Assembly (NCBI RefSeq): GCF_014805625.2
Contig: NW_023998456.1
Coordinates: forward strand, 1,535,187-1,599,186
Direction of reading: 5' to 3'
DNA length: 64,000 nt
Source: Glossina fuscipes
Lineage: Eukaryota > Arthropoda > Insecta > Diptera > Glossinidae
The position numbers and the translations under genes are program-made. The notes beneath the pieces were generated by a model, which was given only the letters and a program-made list of their open reading frames with translations, did not search any database and was not told the DNA's origin. Positions 1 to 10,269 of this stretch are shown piece by piece. Numbering within the stretch: position 1 is the stretch's first letter; every line of letters starts with the position of its first letter.

Positions 1-709
1 AACAAAACGAAGAACACTCTTTTCAGTTTTCATAAACCGGGGAATCATGCGGCTGATCTTGATCCAATCTATATTAAGTCTTCTAATCGGTTAAATAGTA
101 GCCGAGACCTTAAGGGCTTTAAGTCACCTTTACTTACTTTTACATTTTTCTTTCTTGGTAGTGAAGTTAATTAGAAATGGTTAGTTTAAAAATTCGTGAC
201 TCATTCTAACACAATAACTAAAATTTCTTAAACACTTTAGGCATAGTTCCCTCCGGACAAAGGCCCAAAAGCAACCAAAGACCTTCTAACAACAGCGTTA
301 AGGATGTGACTATTATCAGTCCTACGGTAATATTTGATGATAAAGCAGAATTAATCGATAAGCTGACTACAGTGTGTGCGCGCGTAGGCATTAAACTGAG
401 TTATGGAAGGCCAGAGTTATTTGAAGCGGCAGCAGAAACTCGGCAGTGAGTAGAAGAGGACGCAGAGAACCAGAAAAATTAAACGGGCAGTTAGAAATGG
501 GCGTCACAGAGTCACGATCAGAAATCAATCAAGACAAAGTTAATCGGTTTGGTGCTTTATTGCTGGAACATCAAAATAATTTATGCGCGGAAAGATGTTT
601 CATACATTTGCCCGATAATTTAACGGGATTTTTGGATTTAGAAAAAGCTCATAACGATCGTTGCTTAGACATCCTCAACCAACTCAAACGAATGCAAGCC
701 TTCGAGTGA
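1..709 (+). CDS. 3' end of an unrecognised gene entering from the left edge; frameshifted
   Basis: I do not recognise this protein. One open frame runs from base 1 (N-K-T-K-N...) to a possible donor GTAGTG at 158. An acceptor AG at 239-240 starts a second coding stretch at 241 that reads I-V-P-S-G-Q-R-P. Splicing 157 to 241 keeps the codon phase. The second stretch hits TGA at 447-449, but another frame beginning around 446 continues with clear coding character (V-N-R-F-G-A-L-L-L-E-H-Q) and stops at 707-709 after M-Q-A-F-E. A single-base indel near 441-449 would join the two frames. The alternative, a GTGAGT donor at 446, has no acceptor at a workable distance. The visible tail is hydrophilic apart from a short hydrophobic run at the exon 1 end. 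No domain was identified. Confidence 0.45.
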
Positions 710-1210
710 AGAATGATAAGCAAAAAACGCAAAGGAAAAATAAAGACGATCTATATTAAAATTAAAATTTATTTATCTCCTTACTTTTTATCCATCTTGA
801 TTTTTGGTTTGGTTCAAACTTATCTCAGCTTTATTTTTCACAAATTCTATCGTAAAAGCTAGATCTTAAAAAAAAAATAGTAAAAATTAGATCTTATTGC
901 CATAAATAAGATAAAGAATAAGACCGTATGGTGCAAACATTCTGTGAGGCCGCGTTTATATTTTTAGGTCTGCGGGATAAATTTAATCGAGTTTTTCGGA
1001 CTATAATTAACGAAAAATAAGCCTCTCCTTGGCAAAAAAGTACAACATTTTGCTTTATGACGAAGATCGGCGAAAAATTATATTGGTAAAGTGTTATTTA
1101 ATAGTTGGCCTTGCCGACTATAACGCTTTAGCTTAATTTTGTTAATTTACTTTGTTAAACAACTTCTTAAACTTTTTGTAAAAGTTCTTGCGCTTAAGCT
1201 AGCTGAGGCT
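710..1210. other. Intergenic, AT-rich, nothing recognised
   Basis: This lies between the left-edge gene and the stop codon of P450 gene A. It is AT-rich with poly-A and poly-T runs. It probably contains both convergent 3' UTRs. I see no coding or repeat structure. Confidence 0.5.
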
Positions 1211-2832
1211 TCATGCCTTTTCAAAACGTAAGAATAAATCGCCTCTGGCTTTTAACATGAAAGATTTTTCATCAAATTTTAATTGAGCCACGGTTTTGGA
1301 GCACTCTTCAACACGACATATCTTCAAAATGTGAGCCAAGCCTAGTTTAAGCTGCAACAAGCCCAAGCGGCTGCCTATGCAACCATGGGGGCCCACGCCG
1401 AAGGGTAAATAAGAAGAAGGAAGCACAGAGCAAATGTTTTTAGATGAAAATCGTTCCGGATTAAAAAAATCGGGTTGAGGCCAGTACTAAAAATAAAAAG
1501 GATAAGAAGACGTTGTAGATATAATATGTAACGAATGTGTTTTGAAAGTTTTTTGTGAAAATTGGTTACCTTCTCGTCCCTGTGTAAGCCCAAGATAGAA
1601 ACGTAAACAGGCATGCCTTTGGGTACATAAACTGATCCATGTTTTGTTGTAAAATTAAAGCCTTTATTTCTTTGCAAAGGGGTACATTCTCTATTGATGA
1701 ATGCAGCTGAGGGATACATACGTAAGCCTTCGCAAACAACTTGATGAAGGTAGCTTAATTGTTGTAGCTGGTCAAAGGAAAGCGCGGGCTTTTGTTTAAA
1801 GGCTTCATTGATTTCTTGACGCAAACGTTGCTGTATTTCGGGCTGCTTAGCTAATTCATACAATGTTAAGGCGAGAACAGAAGAAGATGTTTCAAAACCT
1901 GCCAATAAAAATATCGCAGCTTGGGCCGTTATAAAATCTGGATGGTTTGCAAACGGATAACCGGTTCTTTCTAATTCCAACAGATTGCCTAGCAAATCTT
2001 GATTTTCTGATGCCTGGAATCCACGCCGTTGCTTGCGAATTGCGGTTACGAATTCTTTTATAAATTTCGTATAAGATTGAGGAAACACTCGAATTCGTAA
2101 TATATCCGTCAAGTGAGGTAGAAAGAATGTTACCATAAATGCTAAGGTTTTATAGAAACTCACCTTCAAAAGTTTTAGGGTTTGTTTACGCACTTCAGAG
2201 TGACCTTTTTTTAATCCTCCAGCATGTACACCAAAATGCACTAAGGAAGTCAGATCTGTGGTGAATAAAGAACACAATTCTTTTACTTCAATTATGCCCT
2301 CATTCGCGGGAGAGATTATTTTTAAAAGATGCTTTTCCAAATCCTCGGCTATCTGCAACATTAAAGGGTATTTGCGCTCGCGTAATTGACCACTGGTAAA
2401 TACTTTGCACAGCTGCAAACGGCTCGCACGCCAAGCAGGATACTTAGCTAGAGCTAATGCTAAAGAACCCGATCTGTCATTTCGACCAGCCGCCTCATAA
2501 CGATTCGCAAACGAATGGCTATTTTTAATGAATAATGACTGAATCAGTTCCGGTTCTCTTACCAACAGAGCTGGTTTGTTTAATATGTAAATACCACCCA
2601 CAGCTGCTTGCCTGAGGGTACGGTGCCTATATAGCGCCAAAAATTGTTCGCCAAACGATATCTTTAAGAAGAGTAAGTCTTTTAGGTTACCCAACAACGG
2701 TAAAGGATGGATGAAAGGCAAATTTCTGCTTCGCCAATATTTTGATAAATAAAGGTGATGAATAAAGATCAATGTTAAAACAAGCAGCAAAACACATAGC
2801 ACAAGCGTAATGAAGAGCTGAATACTTATCAT
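1211..2832 (-). CDS. Cytochrome P450 gene A (CYP3 clan, CYP6-like), 512 aa
   Basis: Predicted microsomal monooxygenase using electrons from P450 reductase; the substrate is unknown. Two exons: 2832-1570 (421 codons) and 1486-1211, with an 83-bp intron (donor GTAACC, acceptor TTAG) in phase 0, the same position as in genes B, C and D. The N-terminus is a hydrophobic anchor (ISIQLFITLVLCVLLLVL) followed by a proline-rich hinge (HPLPLLGN). The I-helix reads AGFETSS, the K-helix EGLR, then PERF in exon 2 and the heme loop FGVGPHGCIG with the ligand Cys near residue 457. The start at 2832 was preferred over an in-frame ATG at 2916 because it puts the anchor at the N-terminus. It is divergent from gene B and shares its promoter. 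All catalytic motifs are present, so it looks functional. The CYP family number is not assignable by eye. Confidence 0.93.
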
Positions 2833-3001
2833 GATGTAAAAACGACTGTAAACAAAGCGTTTGTTTAAAAATATTCTCAATTGTATATAATGTGATTGAA
2901 GATAGCAAACGGTCATTAGGGTTAAGTTTTGAATTTGCTAAAGGTTTATATAACATCAAAAGTTTCCACAGTTTTACTAATAAGTTTTTCGTGTTGAGAG
3001 A
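2833..3001. promoter_or_regulatory. Bidirectional promoter of P450 genes A and B
   Basis: Only 169 bp separate the two start codons. A TATA-like sequence faces gene A at about 2883-2889 (TATATAC on the minus strand) and another faces gene B at 2945-2953 (TTTATATAA). Between them lies a block (about 2899-2930) that is conserved in the duplicated copy at 11250-11282. It contains two nuclear-receptor-like half sites three bases apart: CGGTCA at 2910 and GGGTTA at 2919. Conservation in a copy whose minus-strand gene is dead suggests function for the plus-strand gene. Receptor binding is inference. Confidence 0.6.
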
Positions 3002-4627
3002 ATGTGGTTCGAAATAACTTTGGCTTTGCTGTTGCTACTAGTAGTTCTTTTATATGTTTACCTAACGTATCATTATCGGTATTGGCTGCGTCATGGTGTC
3101 GCCTACGTCAAACCCAGTCCTATACTCGGTAATTTAGGATGTTTACTGCGCATGCAATGCACTTCTGCTCATATGATACAAGCGATCTATAACTACCCTG
3201 AGGCCGGAGATCGTCCTTTCGTTGGTATTTATCTTTTTCATCGTCCGGCTTTGCTGCTACGCGATCCTGGACTGATAAAACGCATTCTAAGTAAGGATTT
3301 TCCAAAATTTTCTAATCGGTTTTCGAACTCAGATTATTTTGGTGACCCTCTTGGATCTTTGAATTTATTCTTTCTAAAAAATCCTTACTGGAAGGAAATA
3401 CGTCTGAAGCTGACTCCTTTCTTTTCAACTGGGAAATTGAAACAAATGTTTGCTCTAATCGAAGAAGTGGGACTTAATCTTAATGAATATCTCTTGAAAA
3501 TGCCTTTAAACGGCGATAATAGTTTCCAACTGGAGCTTAAGGAACTTTGTGCATTGTACACCACGGATGTTATTGCAACTGTAGCTTTCGGTGTACAAGC
3601 GAATTCTTTTAAATATCCGAATGGAGAATTTCGTCGTAACGGTCGTGAAATATTTCGTTTTAGCACTAGGCGTGCCTTAAATTTTAGTGTTGTTTTTTTC
3701 TTGCCACATTTAGTCCCGTATTTGGGCATAAAAGTCGTGTCACCGAAGCAAACGGAATTTTTACGGTCTGCAATGAATCGGGTGCTGGAAGAGCGGGAGA
3801 AATCAGGAATAAAGCGTCACGATTTAATCGATATTCTGATAGAATTCAAAAATCAAACTACAACCCAACCAAGACAAGATGGTTTAAGATTTGAAGGTGA
3901 TCTATTAGTCGCTCAGGCGGCTATATTTTTTACAGCTGGATTTGAGTCAACCTCGGCAACAATGTCTTTTGCTTTATACGAATTGGCAAAACACTCCGAA
4001 ATGCAAGAGAGATTACGCAAAGAAGTACGCGATGCTCTTAGCGAAAGCCGCGGAAGGATCACACAACAGATCGTTGAGAACTTGGAATATATGCAAATGA
4101 TTATAGACGAAACATTGAGACTTTACCCTCCGTTACCTTTCTTAGATCGCGAATGCTCTTTGCCTAAAGGCCAGAGTTACTCGTTAGAGCCGTTCCATTC
4201 GTTTTCAATACCTGCAGGCATGCCCGTTTATACACCTATCTACGCTTTACATATGGATCCGAAGGTAAGAAATAAAATAAAGCCATAGGTTCCAATATTT
4301 CTTTAAAAATCACTTTGGTTTTTGTATCCTGCCATATAGTATTTCCCGCAACCTCACGAATTTCAGCCGGAACGTTTTTCGCCCGAGCGTAAAAAATTGA
4401 TAACTCCCTATACGTATATGCCTTTCGGATTGGGTCCTCACGCCTGCATTGGTGAACGTTTTGCTATGCTACAATCTAAGGTTGGTTTATTAAATTTCTT
4501 ACGCAATCATCGAGTGACATTGGCAGATAAAAGTGTAAGAAGTATTAAATTAGATCCAAAGGCTTTAATTTTACAATCCCAAGGTGGTATACATTTAAAT
4601 GTTATACGAGACCCTTTAAAGTATTAA
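3002..4627 (+). CDS. Cytochrome P450 gene B (CYP3 clan, CYP6-like), 516 aa
   Basis: Predicted ER-anchored monooxygenase. Exon 1 is 3002-4264 (421 codons) and exon 2 is 4340-4627, separated by a 75-bp intron with donor GTAAGA and acceptor TATAG in phase 0. Motifs in order: an N-terminal anchor rich in Leu and Val, the C-helix WKEIR, the I-helix AGFESTS, the K-helix ETLR, PERF at about 431-434 and the heme loop FGLGPHACIG with Cys near 457. It is about 90% identical to gene C by eye, and the similarity extends through the intron and into both flanks, so the two are recent duplicates. Its 3' flank contains a second degenerate copy of its own C-terminus. Expected substrates are plant toxins, insecticides or lipids; nothing in the sequence decides. 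Confidence 0.95.
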
Positions 4628-4782
4628 ACGAGGAGAGTAGTTTTTAATCACTTTAATGCAGATAAACACTAGGATTGATATGCGGACCATGTTTAAAATT
4701 TCTCTAAAAACCGCGCATTTCTGAACAGTGTGTTTACATACTTTCTATATTTACATATAAGGCACACTTTTAATTAAGAATT

Positions 4783-4945
4783 AAATGTTATCCGAGATCC
4801 TTTGAATTATTGAACGAGGAAAGATATTGCTAACCACCTTGATGCAAATACACTGTGGCACTGACATGTGAACTATGTTTACAATTTCTCTAAAAACGGC
4901 ATTCATGAGAAATTTCTCAACAGTATGTTTAGAAACTCCCTATAA
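4783..4945 (+). pseudogene. Ghost of a P450 C-terminus and 3' flank
   Basis: The end of gene B (from about 4597, AATGTTATACGAGACCC, through the C-terminal codons and 3' flank) recurs here in degenerate form. Bases 4786-4815 still encode N-V-I-R-D-P-L-N-Y followed by a stop, and the following sequence parallels the gene B flank. Gene C has a single copy, which resembles this second one more than the first. It is probably the residue of unequal crossing-over or of a lost third gene. Confidence 0.7.
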
Positions 4946-5229
4946 TTAGAAATAACGCGTGCTTCAAATTATAAATTCAAAGTCCACTCAAAAATTTCAA
5001 CTGTGAATATGCCTTTTTTTCATGCAATCAAGAAAAACATGCAATACTTGTAGCGTTTGTGAAACATCAGGGCATTACAAGTGTGCATTGTAGTGAAATT
5101 ATAAGCTAATTGTTACTTAAGTTTAGTAGAAATAATGCTTGATTTATTCGTGTGTTGTGCCAGGTCGAAATTAGTTGAATGCTTTCTTCCCATATGGCCG
5201 TATATTTTATTCATATCAAAAATTACTCT

Positions 5230-5642
5230 CCTTAACAACGTCCACCATTAAATATCCTACGCCACTTCGTTTAATGCAACTATTCATATAACGACTTTTC
5301 AAAATAAGGCGTTGTATGACAAGTGGTTCAAAAAAAAAGCGCTCTACCTTGGTCTAAAACATGTCGATCTACCAAATTTCATCAAATTATCTGAAAATTT
5401 ACGAATTGCAAGTTCAACAAATCAAAACAAAACAAACTAGGCAAATGGACAGGCAAGCCAAAATCGGGCAAAGTTACATCGGTCTGAATCCGCCTGAGTA
5501 GCCGAAGGCGAGCAATCTCGATTAGCAAGTCAATGGTCGTGGGTTCGAATCTCAAGTGCGGTAGAGTTTTTAATAAAAATCCGATAGCCTTAGATGCTAG
5601 TGCTTTTATGAGTTTAGTCTTAGAGTTTATTTCTCTGGCGAA

Positions 5643-5676
<34 letters not shown>

Positions 5677-5760
5677 TATCGGTCTGAGTCCCTATCTCAA
5701 ATCCGTCTGGGAGTTGCATATATCCGCACTAAATTAATGTATCCTTGTAACGCAAAACAT
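5230..5760 (+). repeat. Dispersed noncoding repeat family R1, copy 1, split by a SINE
   Basis: This belongs to a family recurring through the window. Shared landmarks are a start resembling CACCATTAAATATCCTACGC, then AACGACTTTTCAAAATAAG, then CCAAATTTCATCAAA followed by ATCTGAAAA, a GACAGACGGACAG-like stretch, and an end resembling CTTAATATACCCTG. There is no coding potential. Here the family sequence is interrupted at 5490 by a SINE and resumes at 5678, so the SINE is younger. The class is not known; a MITE- or Helitron-type nonautonomous element is possible. Confidence 0.65.
5490..5677 (+). mobile_element. tRNA-derived SINE, full-length copy
   Basis: It begins CGCCTGAGTAGCCGAAGG, an A-box-like region, and carries the B box GTGGGTTCGAATCTC, giving an internal RNA polymerase III promoter. 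A unique body (GCGGTAGAGTTTTTAATAAA, then CCGATAGCCTTAGATGCTAG) follows, and it ends in an (ATA)n tail of about 30 bases. It is flanked by target-site duplications: ATCGGTCTGAATC at 5478-5490 and ATCGGTCTGAGTC at 5678-5690. Homologous copies lie at 10485, 16613 (minus) and 48233. It would depend on a LINE for mobilisation. Confidence 0.88.
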
Positions 5761-6084
5761 ATAGATTCGGCGTCTCCCATTGCAAACCATGGGCAGAAAG
5801 GAAGCCTTAGGAAGGGCTCAGGACTTATGATCTCCCCGTTCGGAAAGAAGGTATTTCTTCTAGATGTCCGTGGGGTGACCGTAGGATAAACATTTAAAAC
5901 CCTCCATATTTCTCGAATTAGCTAGCTCAGCAATGACACGTGGTACTTATGAAGAGCTCTAAAAATAATAAAGTCAATAGTTCAATAGTTAGACGACTTA
6001 CAGACATTTTGTTACTATACATTTTCTGTTTTTTTTTTCCAAAAATATTTTTTACATTACTCATGGACTTGTCCCGCACTTTCT

Positions 6085-6900
6085 TGCATTTTTGCGTTGT
6101 TTCCTAATTCAACGACATTTTCTCGATTTTTATACGCGCCAGCGAAGAATGTGCATATACTCATTTTATCATAATGTTTGCTACAACCAAAAGGACGCTT
6201 CAGAATGGATTTCTGAATTGGTTAAGCCATGTCTGCCCATCTCCCTATTTGTTGGCGTGGTTTGTTCTTTCGGTATTCTCCTGGTCGCAAAAAGTCAGAT
6301 ATCGACTTCAAATTTGGCAGAAACATTGGAAGCCTTTGCACATAGGTTGGTATTGGAAATAATAGAGCACAAGCGCACGATGAAGCGTAAACCGAACGCA
6401 ACTCCGTTTTTCTAAACAAAACTTTGTAGATTTCTCTTCATTACTCACAAATTATAAAAGATAGACATTTTTCACATTTATTTTACACACTACCATTTAT
6501 GTGGCAAAAATGAAATATCGTCCATGCCTGCACAAAGTTACGAATGATGGAATTTTCTTGTTTTAATTTTTTTGAGGTTTTATGCTTACTAATGCTAAGC
6601 TAAACAAGACAGAACGTTCAAAATTATTTTGTACATTCCACAAATTATCCGACTAAAAGCGCGTTAACTCTGAAGTAAATGTGGCGGACACCACGACCTG
6701 GCGGATTAGTTTTTTCTTAATAACACCAACGATATGGGTATCAAATAAAAGGACTTGAAAAGTTGAACATGACAAGGTAAGTTGGTTAATTCTAATTTAA
6801 TTATGGTGGACGTCACGATGTGGTAGATTACTTTTTCGTAACAATACCTTTTAATGAAATAACAGGTGGAAGATAAAGTAAAAGCATGGGGCTCCAACGG
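6085..6900 (-). repeat. Dispersed noncoding repeat family R2, long copy
   Basis: Its landmarks also occur at 51.2, 54.5-55.3 and 62.5 kb. On the minus strand these are AATGTTTCTGCC, then AAGTCGATATC, then GACATGGCTTAA, then the motif CTTCC or TCC followed by TTTTGGTTGTA. The plus-strand continuation 6560-6900 (GAGGTTTTATGCTTACTAAT, then a GGCGGACACCACGA stretch, then ATCAAATAAAAGGACTTG) matches 62620-62830. Open frames inside it are incidental. It seems to be a nonautonomous element about 0.8 kb long. Confidence 0.6.
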
Positions 6901-8281
6901 TGGTCCGTTCGTGGTGGCAACCAGGATTCGGCCTTAGCCGAATGTTGTTGTATTTGTTTTTGTGTACAACTTATGTTCAAATTTTTTTGCCCTCGAGTTT
7001 TACTAACATATAATTTTTGCTTTTTCACCTTTGCCATCTTTTCTTGAACGGAGTTGCTACCATCCGGAATCTATCTCGGAAGTTTGAAGATTGCCTTCAG
7101 ATTAAATCATTCAAGGCTAAAAATTGACTGCGACCTGCCAACATATACGTCCACAAAATATTAGAAACTGGAGCAACTTCAACAAATAACCTGAAAATTT
7201 GTTTTCGATCTAATGAAGATATTTCCAAAATATGCCGGCACCACACCATCCCCGTGTTCGATTACGAAGTCGTTCAGCAGCGTGCCTAGAGCACTTCGGA
7301 TTGGCTCACTTGGCTCTGTCTCCATAAGATTATTCATATTCATTTTCCCAGATATTTGTATGATCTGTATGATGATTTGTATGATTCGGTTCATTAGCTT
7401 CGAACGCACAATAAATCTGATACTGCCAGATTACAAATTTCTAAGATCTTCAAAACTGCTTTTGTTACCGCAGTGAAAATATTGAATTCTTTGCCGCTTG
7501 ACATAAAGGCAGTTATTAAATCCCATAGATTTGCAATTGAGATTCGAACTTTCTATTACTGATGAGATAGTGAGTGATCTTTACTTTTTTTTCTATTTTT
7601 GTTTAGCAATTTATTTCTTTTATGTTAAAATATTGATTTAAAAAAATATGTTATGCTATAATTACAATAAATTGGTTTAATACCGCAAATACACGCACAC
7701 AAGTTTAACAGTAAGATTATCTAATATTTTAGTTTCGTATAACTATTCAGTGTACTGGACGGCAAGGGGTATTTAGTATGTAATAAGAACTCTCTTTTGT
7801 AACTTATTATTAACTCTAATATTAATTAATTCAATTAAATGAAAGATGTTTATCACCGATAAAATCTAATGTTTATACACTAATTGCGATCTAGAGTTTG
7901 TGTCAACTCAATTTTCTTTATGAATATTTGCAAGTAGATAGCCGCACGTAATCGTTTGACTACAATTTTATGTTTGTTCATAAATGCATTCAAACGGGTA
8001 GTTGATATTGGTGTACTAATACACTACCGAAATAAAAATAATCCAACTTACGGCTTTAAGGCCTGCATTGACACGCCCAAAAAAGGACTTTAAACAGCAA
8101 AGATCAAAAGGAAAAATGTTACAATGTTGTCTTCGTCTAAGTACAGTAAAATTGCAATTTCAAGAGTTTACCCCAATGCCGGAATTCTTATTATTTTTCT
8201 CCTTTTTCTATTATAGTTGAAATTAAGAGTTCACACAAATCAACTTAAAATTACGTCGACAATTAGCCCAAATCTAAGTAA
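6901..8281. other. Intergenic, nothing recognised
   Basis: AT-rich sequence between the R2 repeat and the piggyBac relic. Short frames around 7179-7476 on both strands match no family that I recognise and show no splice structure. Confidence 0.4.
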
Positions 8282-8285
8282 TTAA

Positions 8286-9830
8286 CACTAAACCTACCGA
8301 CATTCATGTATTCCTACCATGAGCGGTCAACTGACCGCTTCAAAAAAACATATGTATCTTAGTAAAGTAGATAGTAAACAAAATATTTTTCTGATGCTAC
8401 AATAAAAACCCGTTCCCCGCTTTTCAATGTTGTATGTTTTATTTACTTTTACAAATTTTGTTTGTTTTATTGACTTTACAATATCTTATTTGACAAGATC
8501 TCCGTTCAGTGGAAACAGTATTTGCATTTATTATTGTTTTTGATGAGCATTCTTTGTTTACCTGTTTCTCTTTCGGTCCCAAGTTACTCTGCCAATTGAA
8601 ATAAAAACTCATGCCTCGATATTTCCTCACCCGTCCTTTCTTTATACAAAATCCAAGCATTTATCCCGGCTAAATCTAAGATATTGAAAAATTTTCTGGC
8701 CATTTGATCGGCTACATCTACACCCAATTTTGTACTATTGTAAAACCTAATTGTCTCTCGTATACGGGCGTCATTTTTTTCAATTTTAACGGATGAATGC
8801 ATTGAACTTACTATCCTTTGCCTGTCTCGCTAATTTTGGTAGCTCTCTTTTATTTCTCCGGATAGTTCCAACAAGCGCAGTTCTTTTTGCTAGAAGTTTA
8901 CTCGCTAGTGACGCGCTTGTAAAAAAATTGCCAACTGCTATATTTCTGCCATGGCCCGTATATGGTTCTGCTAAATTCAAAGTTACAAACTCTTCAAGTG
9001 GGATTGATGATTCTCTCCCTTCATCTTTTCCCAAATGTGGAAAGCCGTTTACTATATATTTATTACTTACATCGGAAGCTAACCAGAATTTTATGCCAAA
9101 TTTGTCCCGTTTGTAAATCTACAACGTGCTTTTGCAGGAAACAATTGTTCATCTATAGCAAGATATGCTCCTGGTTTATAACCAGGCTTTGACTGTTTTC
9201 GATAAATTTATACCAAACTTGAGAAATCAATGCGAACTTATCGTTTCGTAAGCGTTTGCTTCGTTGATTTTTGTTGTCAAATCGAATAAATCTCATGATT
9301 CCTACGAAGTCATTTCGACTCATAGTTGTCGAGAAAAATGACGGACCCCATTTCGTGTTCCATAAATGTGATAAATTAATGTTTTTAGCCTCATATGCGC
9401 CGCGTGCATATAGAAGTCCAATAAATGCATATAATTTTGCAATAGATAAATTCCATTTCGTTTTCAACACTCGAAATGCCTCTGATTCCGTATATTCTCT
9501 TACGTGTAAGACACATTGATTAGATTGTAGGTTGTGTATAATTACATTGTAGACGCGTAAAACAATTTCGAGAATGCGATTATCGAAGAATATAGTCGTA
9601 AATAACATAAATGTTTCAAGCGGTCAAATGACCGTTCGTGGTAGACTAGACATGGTATAATTTGTTTTCGGAAAATAAACAATAAAAAAGTTGTAAATAT
9701 TGAAAAATAGGTTGTATCTATATTTTAGGAAAAATCAATAAGCTAAATGATGATATGGTAACGTTGTATGCGAGAAATTTTAAACGAAATTTCAAAAACG
9801 GTCTTTCGACCGCGCATGGTAGTTTTAGTG
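8286..9830 (-). mobile_element. piggyBac-type transposon relic with inverted ends
   Basis: The left end CACTAAACCTACC at 8286 mirrors the right end CACTAAAACTACC (minus strand, ending 9830). They are flanked by TTAA at 8282-8285 and a mutated CTAA at 9831-9834, as expected for TTAA-targeting piggyBac elements. Subterminal palindromes of the type CGGTCA-N-TGACCG lie at 8322-8339, 9621-9634 and 9799-9812. Minus-strand transposase remains run from 9608 to about 8580 in several frames. At about 1.55 kb it is shorter than typical autonomous elements. Confidence 0.88.
8584..9608 (-). pseudogene. Broken piggyBac transposase (DDE_Tnp_1_7)
   Basis: Fragments in order on the minus strand: an N-terminal part from 9608 (TKWNLSIAKLYAFIGLLYARG, then MSRNDFVGIMRFIRFDN), the first catalytic region (AIDEQLFPAKARCRFT, near 9160-9110), then GFPHLGKDEGR, then the second catalytic region, which here reads GRNIAVGNFFTS where the family has Asp before NFFTS, then VGTIRRNKRELP and finally GVDVADQMAR, which keeps its Asp. 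The frame changes at least twice and the coding sequence is shorter than the family norm. The Asp-to-Gly change and the frame breaks make it inactive. Confidence 0.85.
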
Positions 9831-9834
9831 CTAA

Positions 9835-10269
9835 TGCAAGCTCGACACGTTCGCTCGGCCAGTGTAGTGTATTAAGTACTCCAATCAATTGTGTAGATTA
9901 ACATAGAGATGTGCATAGAGATCGCCAGCCCACCAGGGCCCTACGCTATTTGTGGCAAGAATACATTAAGTTTTTTATGGTATACGCAAAACCCGAAAGA
10001 GCTTAAACTAGGTCCAAGTTTCTGTTCCCCTCCCCTCCATCATAATGTGACCCATAAACTTGTTGAGATAAGATTGGACTAGATAGTCTTGTGCATTTTG
10101 TACCCTTCGTATAAGAAAGATGATGTGACAAAAACGCTTAGTTTTGGATATTCGGTGACAAACGTTTATATTATATAATCTTTTAAGTCATTTTTATTCA
10201 TTTAATTTATTGAACTATTTTTTAAACTTTTATAAAACCTTTGCTCAATTCAGACTAATTAATCCTAAT
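9835..10269. other. Intergenic, nothing recognised
   Basis: This lies between the piggyBac element and the decayed P450 copy. It is AT-rich and shows no coding or repeat structure. Confidence 0.4.

Noticed and set aside
447..449. TGA read as selenocysteine in the left-edge gene
   Set aside because: The frame after the TGA closes again within about ten codons; the coding signal continues in a different frame, so an indel explains it better.
3120..3729. Minus-strand open frames antisense to P450 gene B
   Set aside because: They are shadows of the conserved P450 frame, with matching shadows at the same place in gene C.
5495..5565. Functional tRNA gene
   Set aside because: It has A- and B-box-like sequence but no cloverleaf, and is part of a multi-copy element with target duplications.
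5533..5889. Open frame of 118 codons on the plus strand
   Set aside because: It runs through the SINE, its trinucleotide tail (a run of Ile) and R1 repeat sequence.
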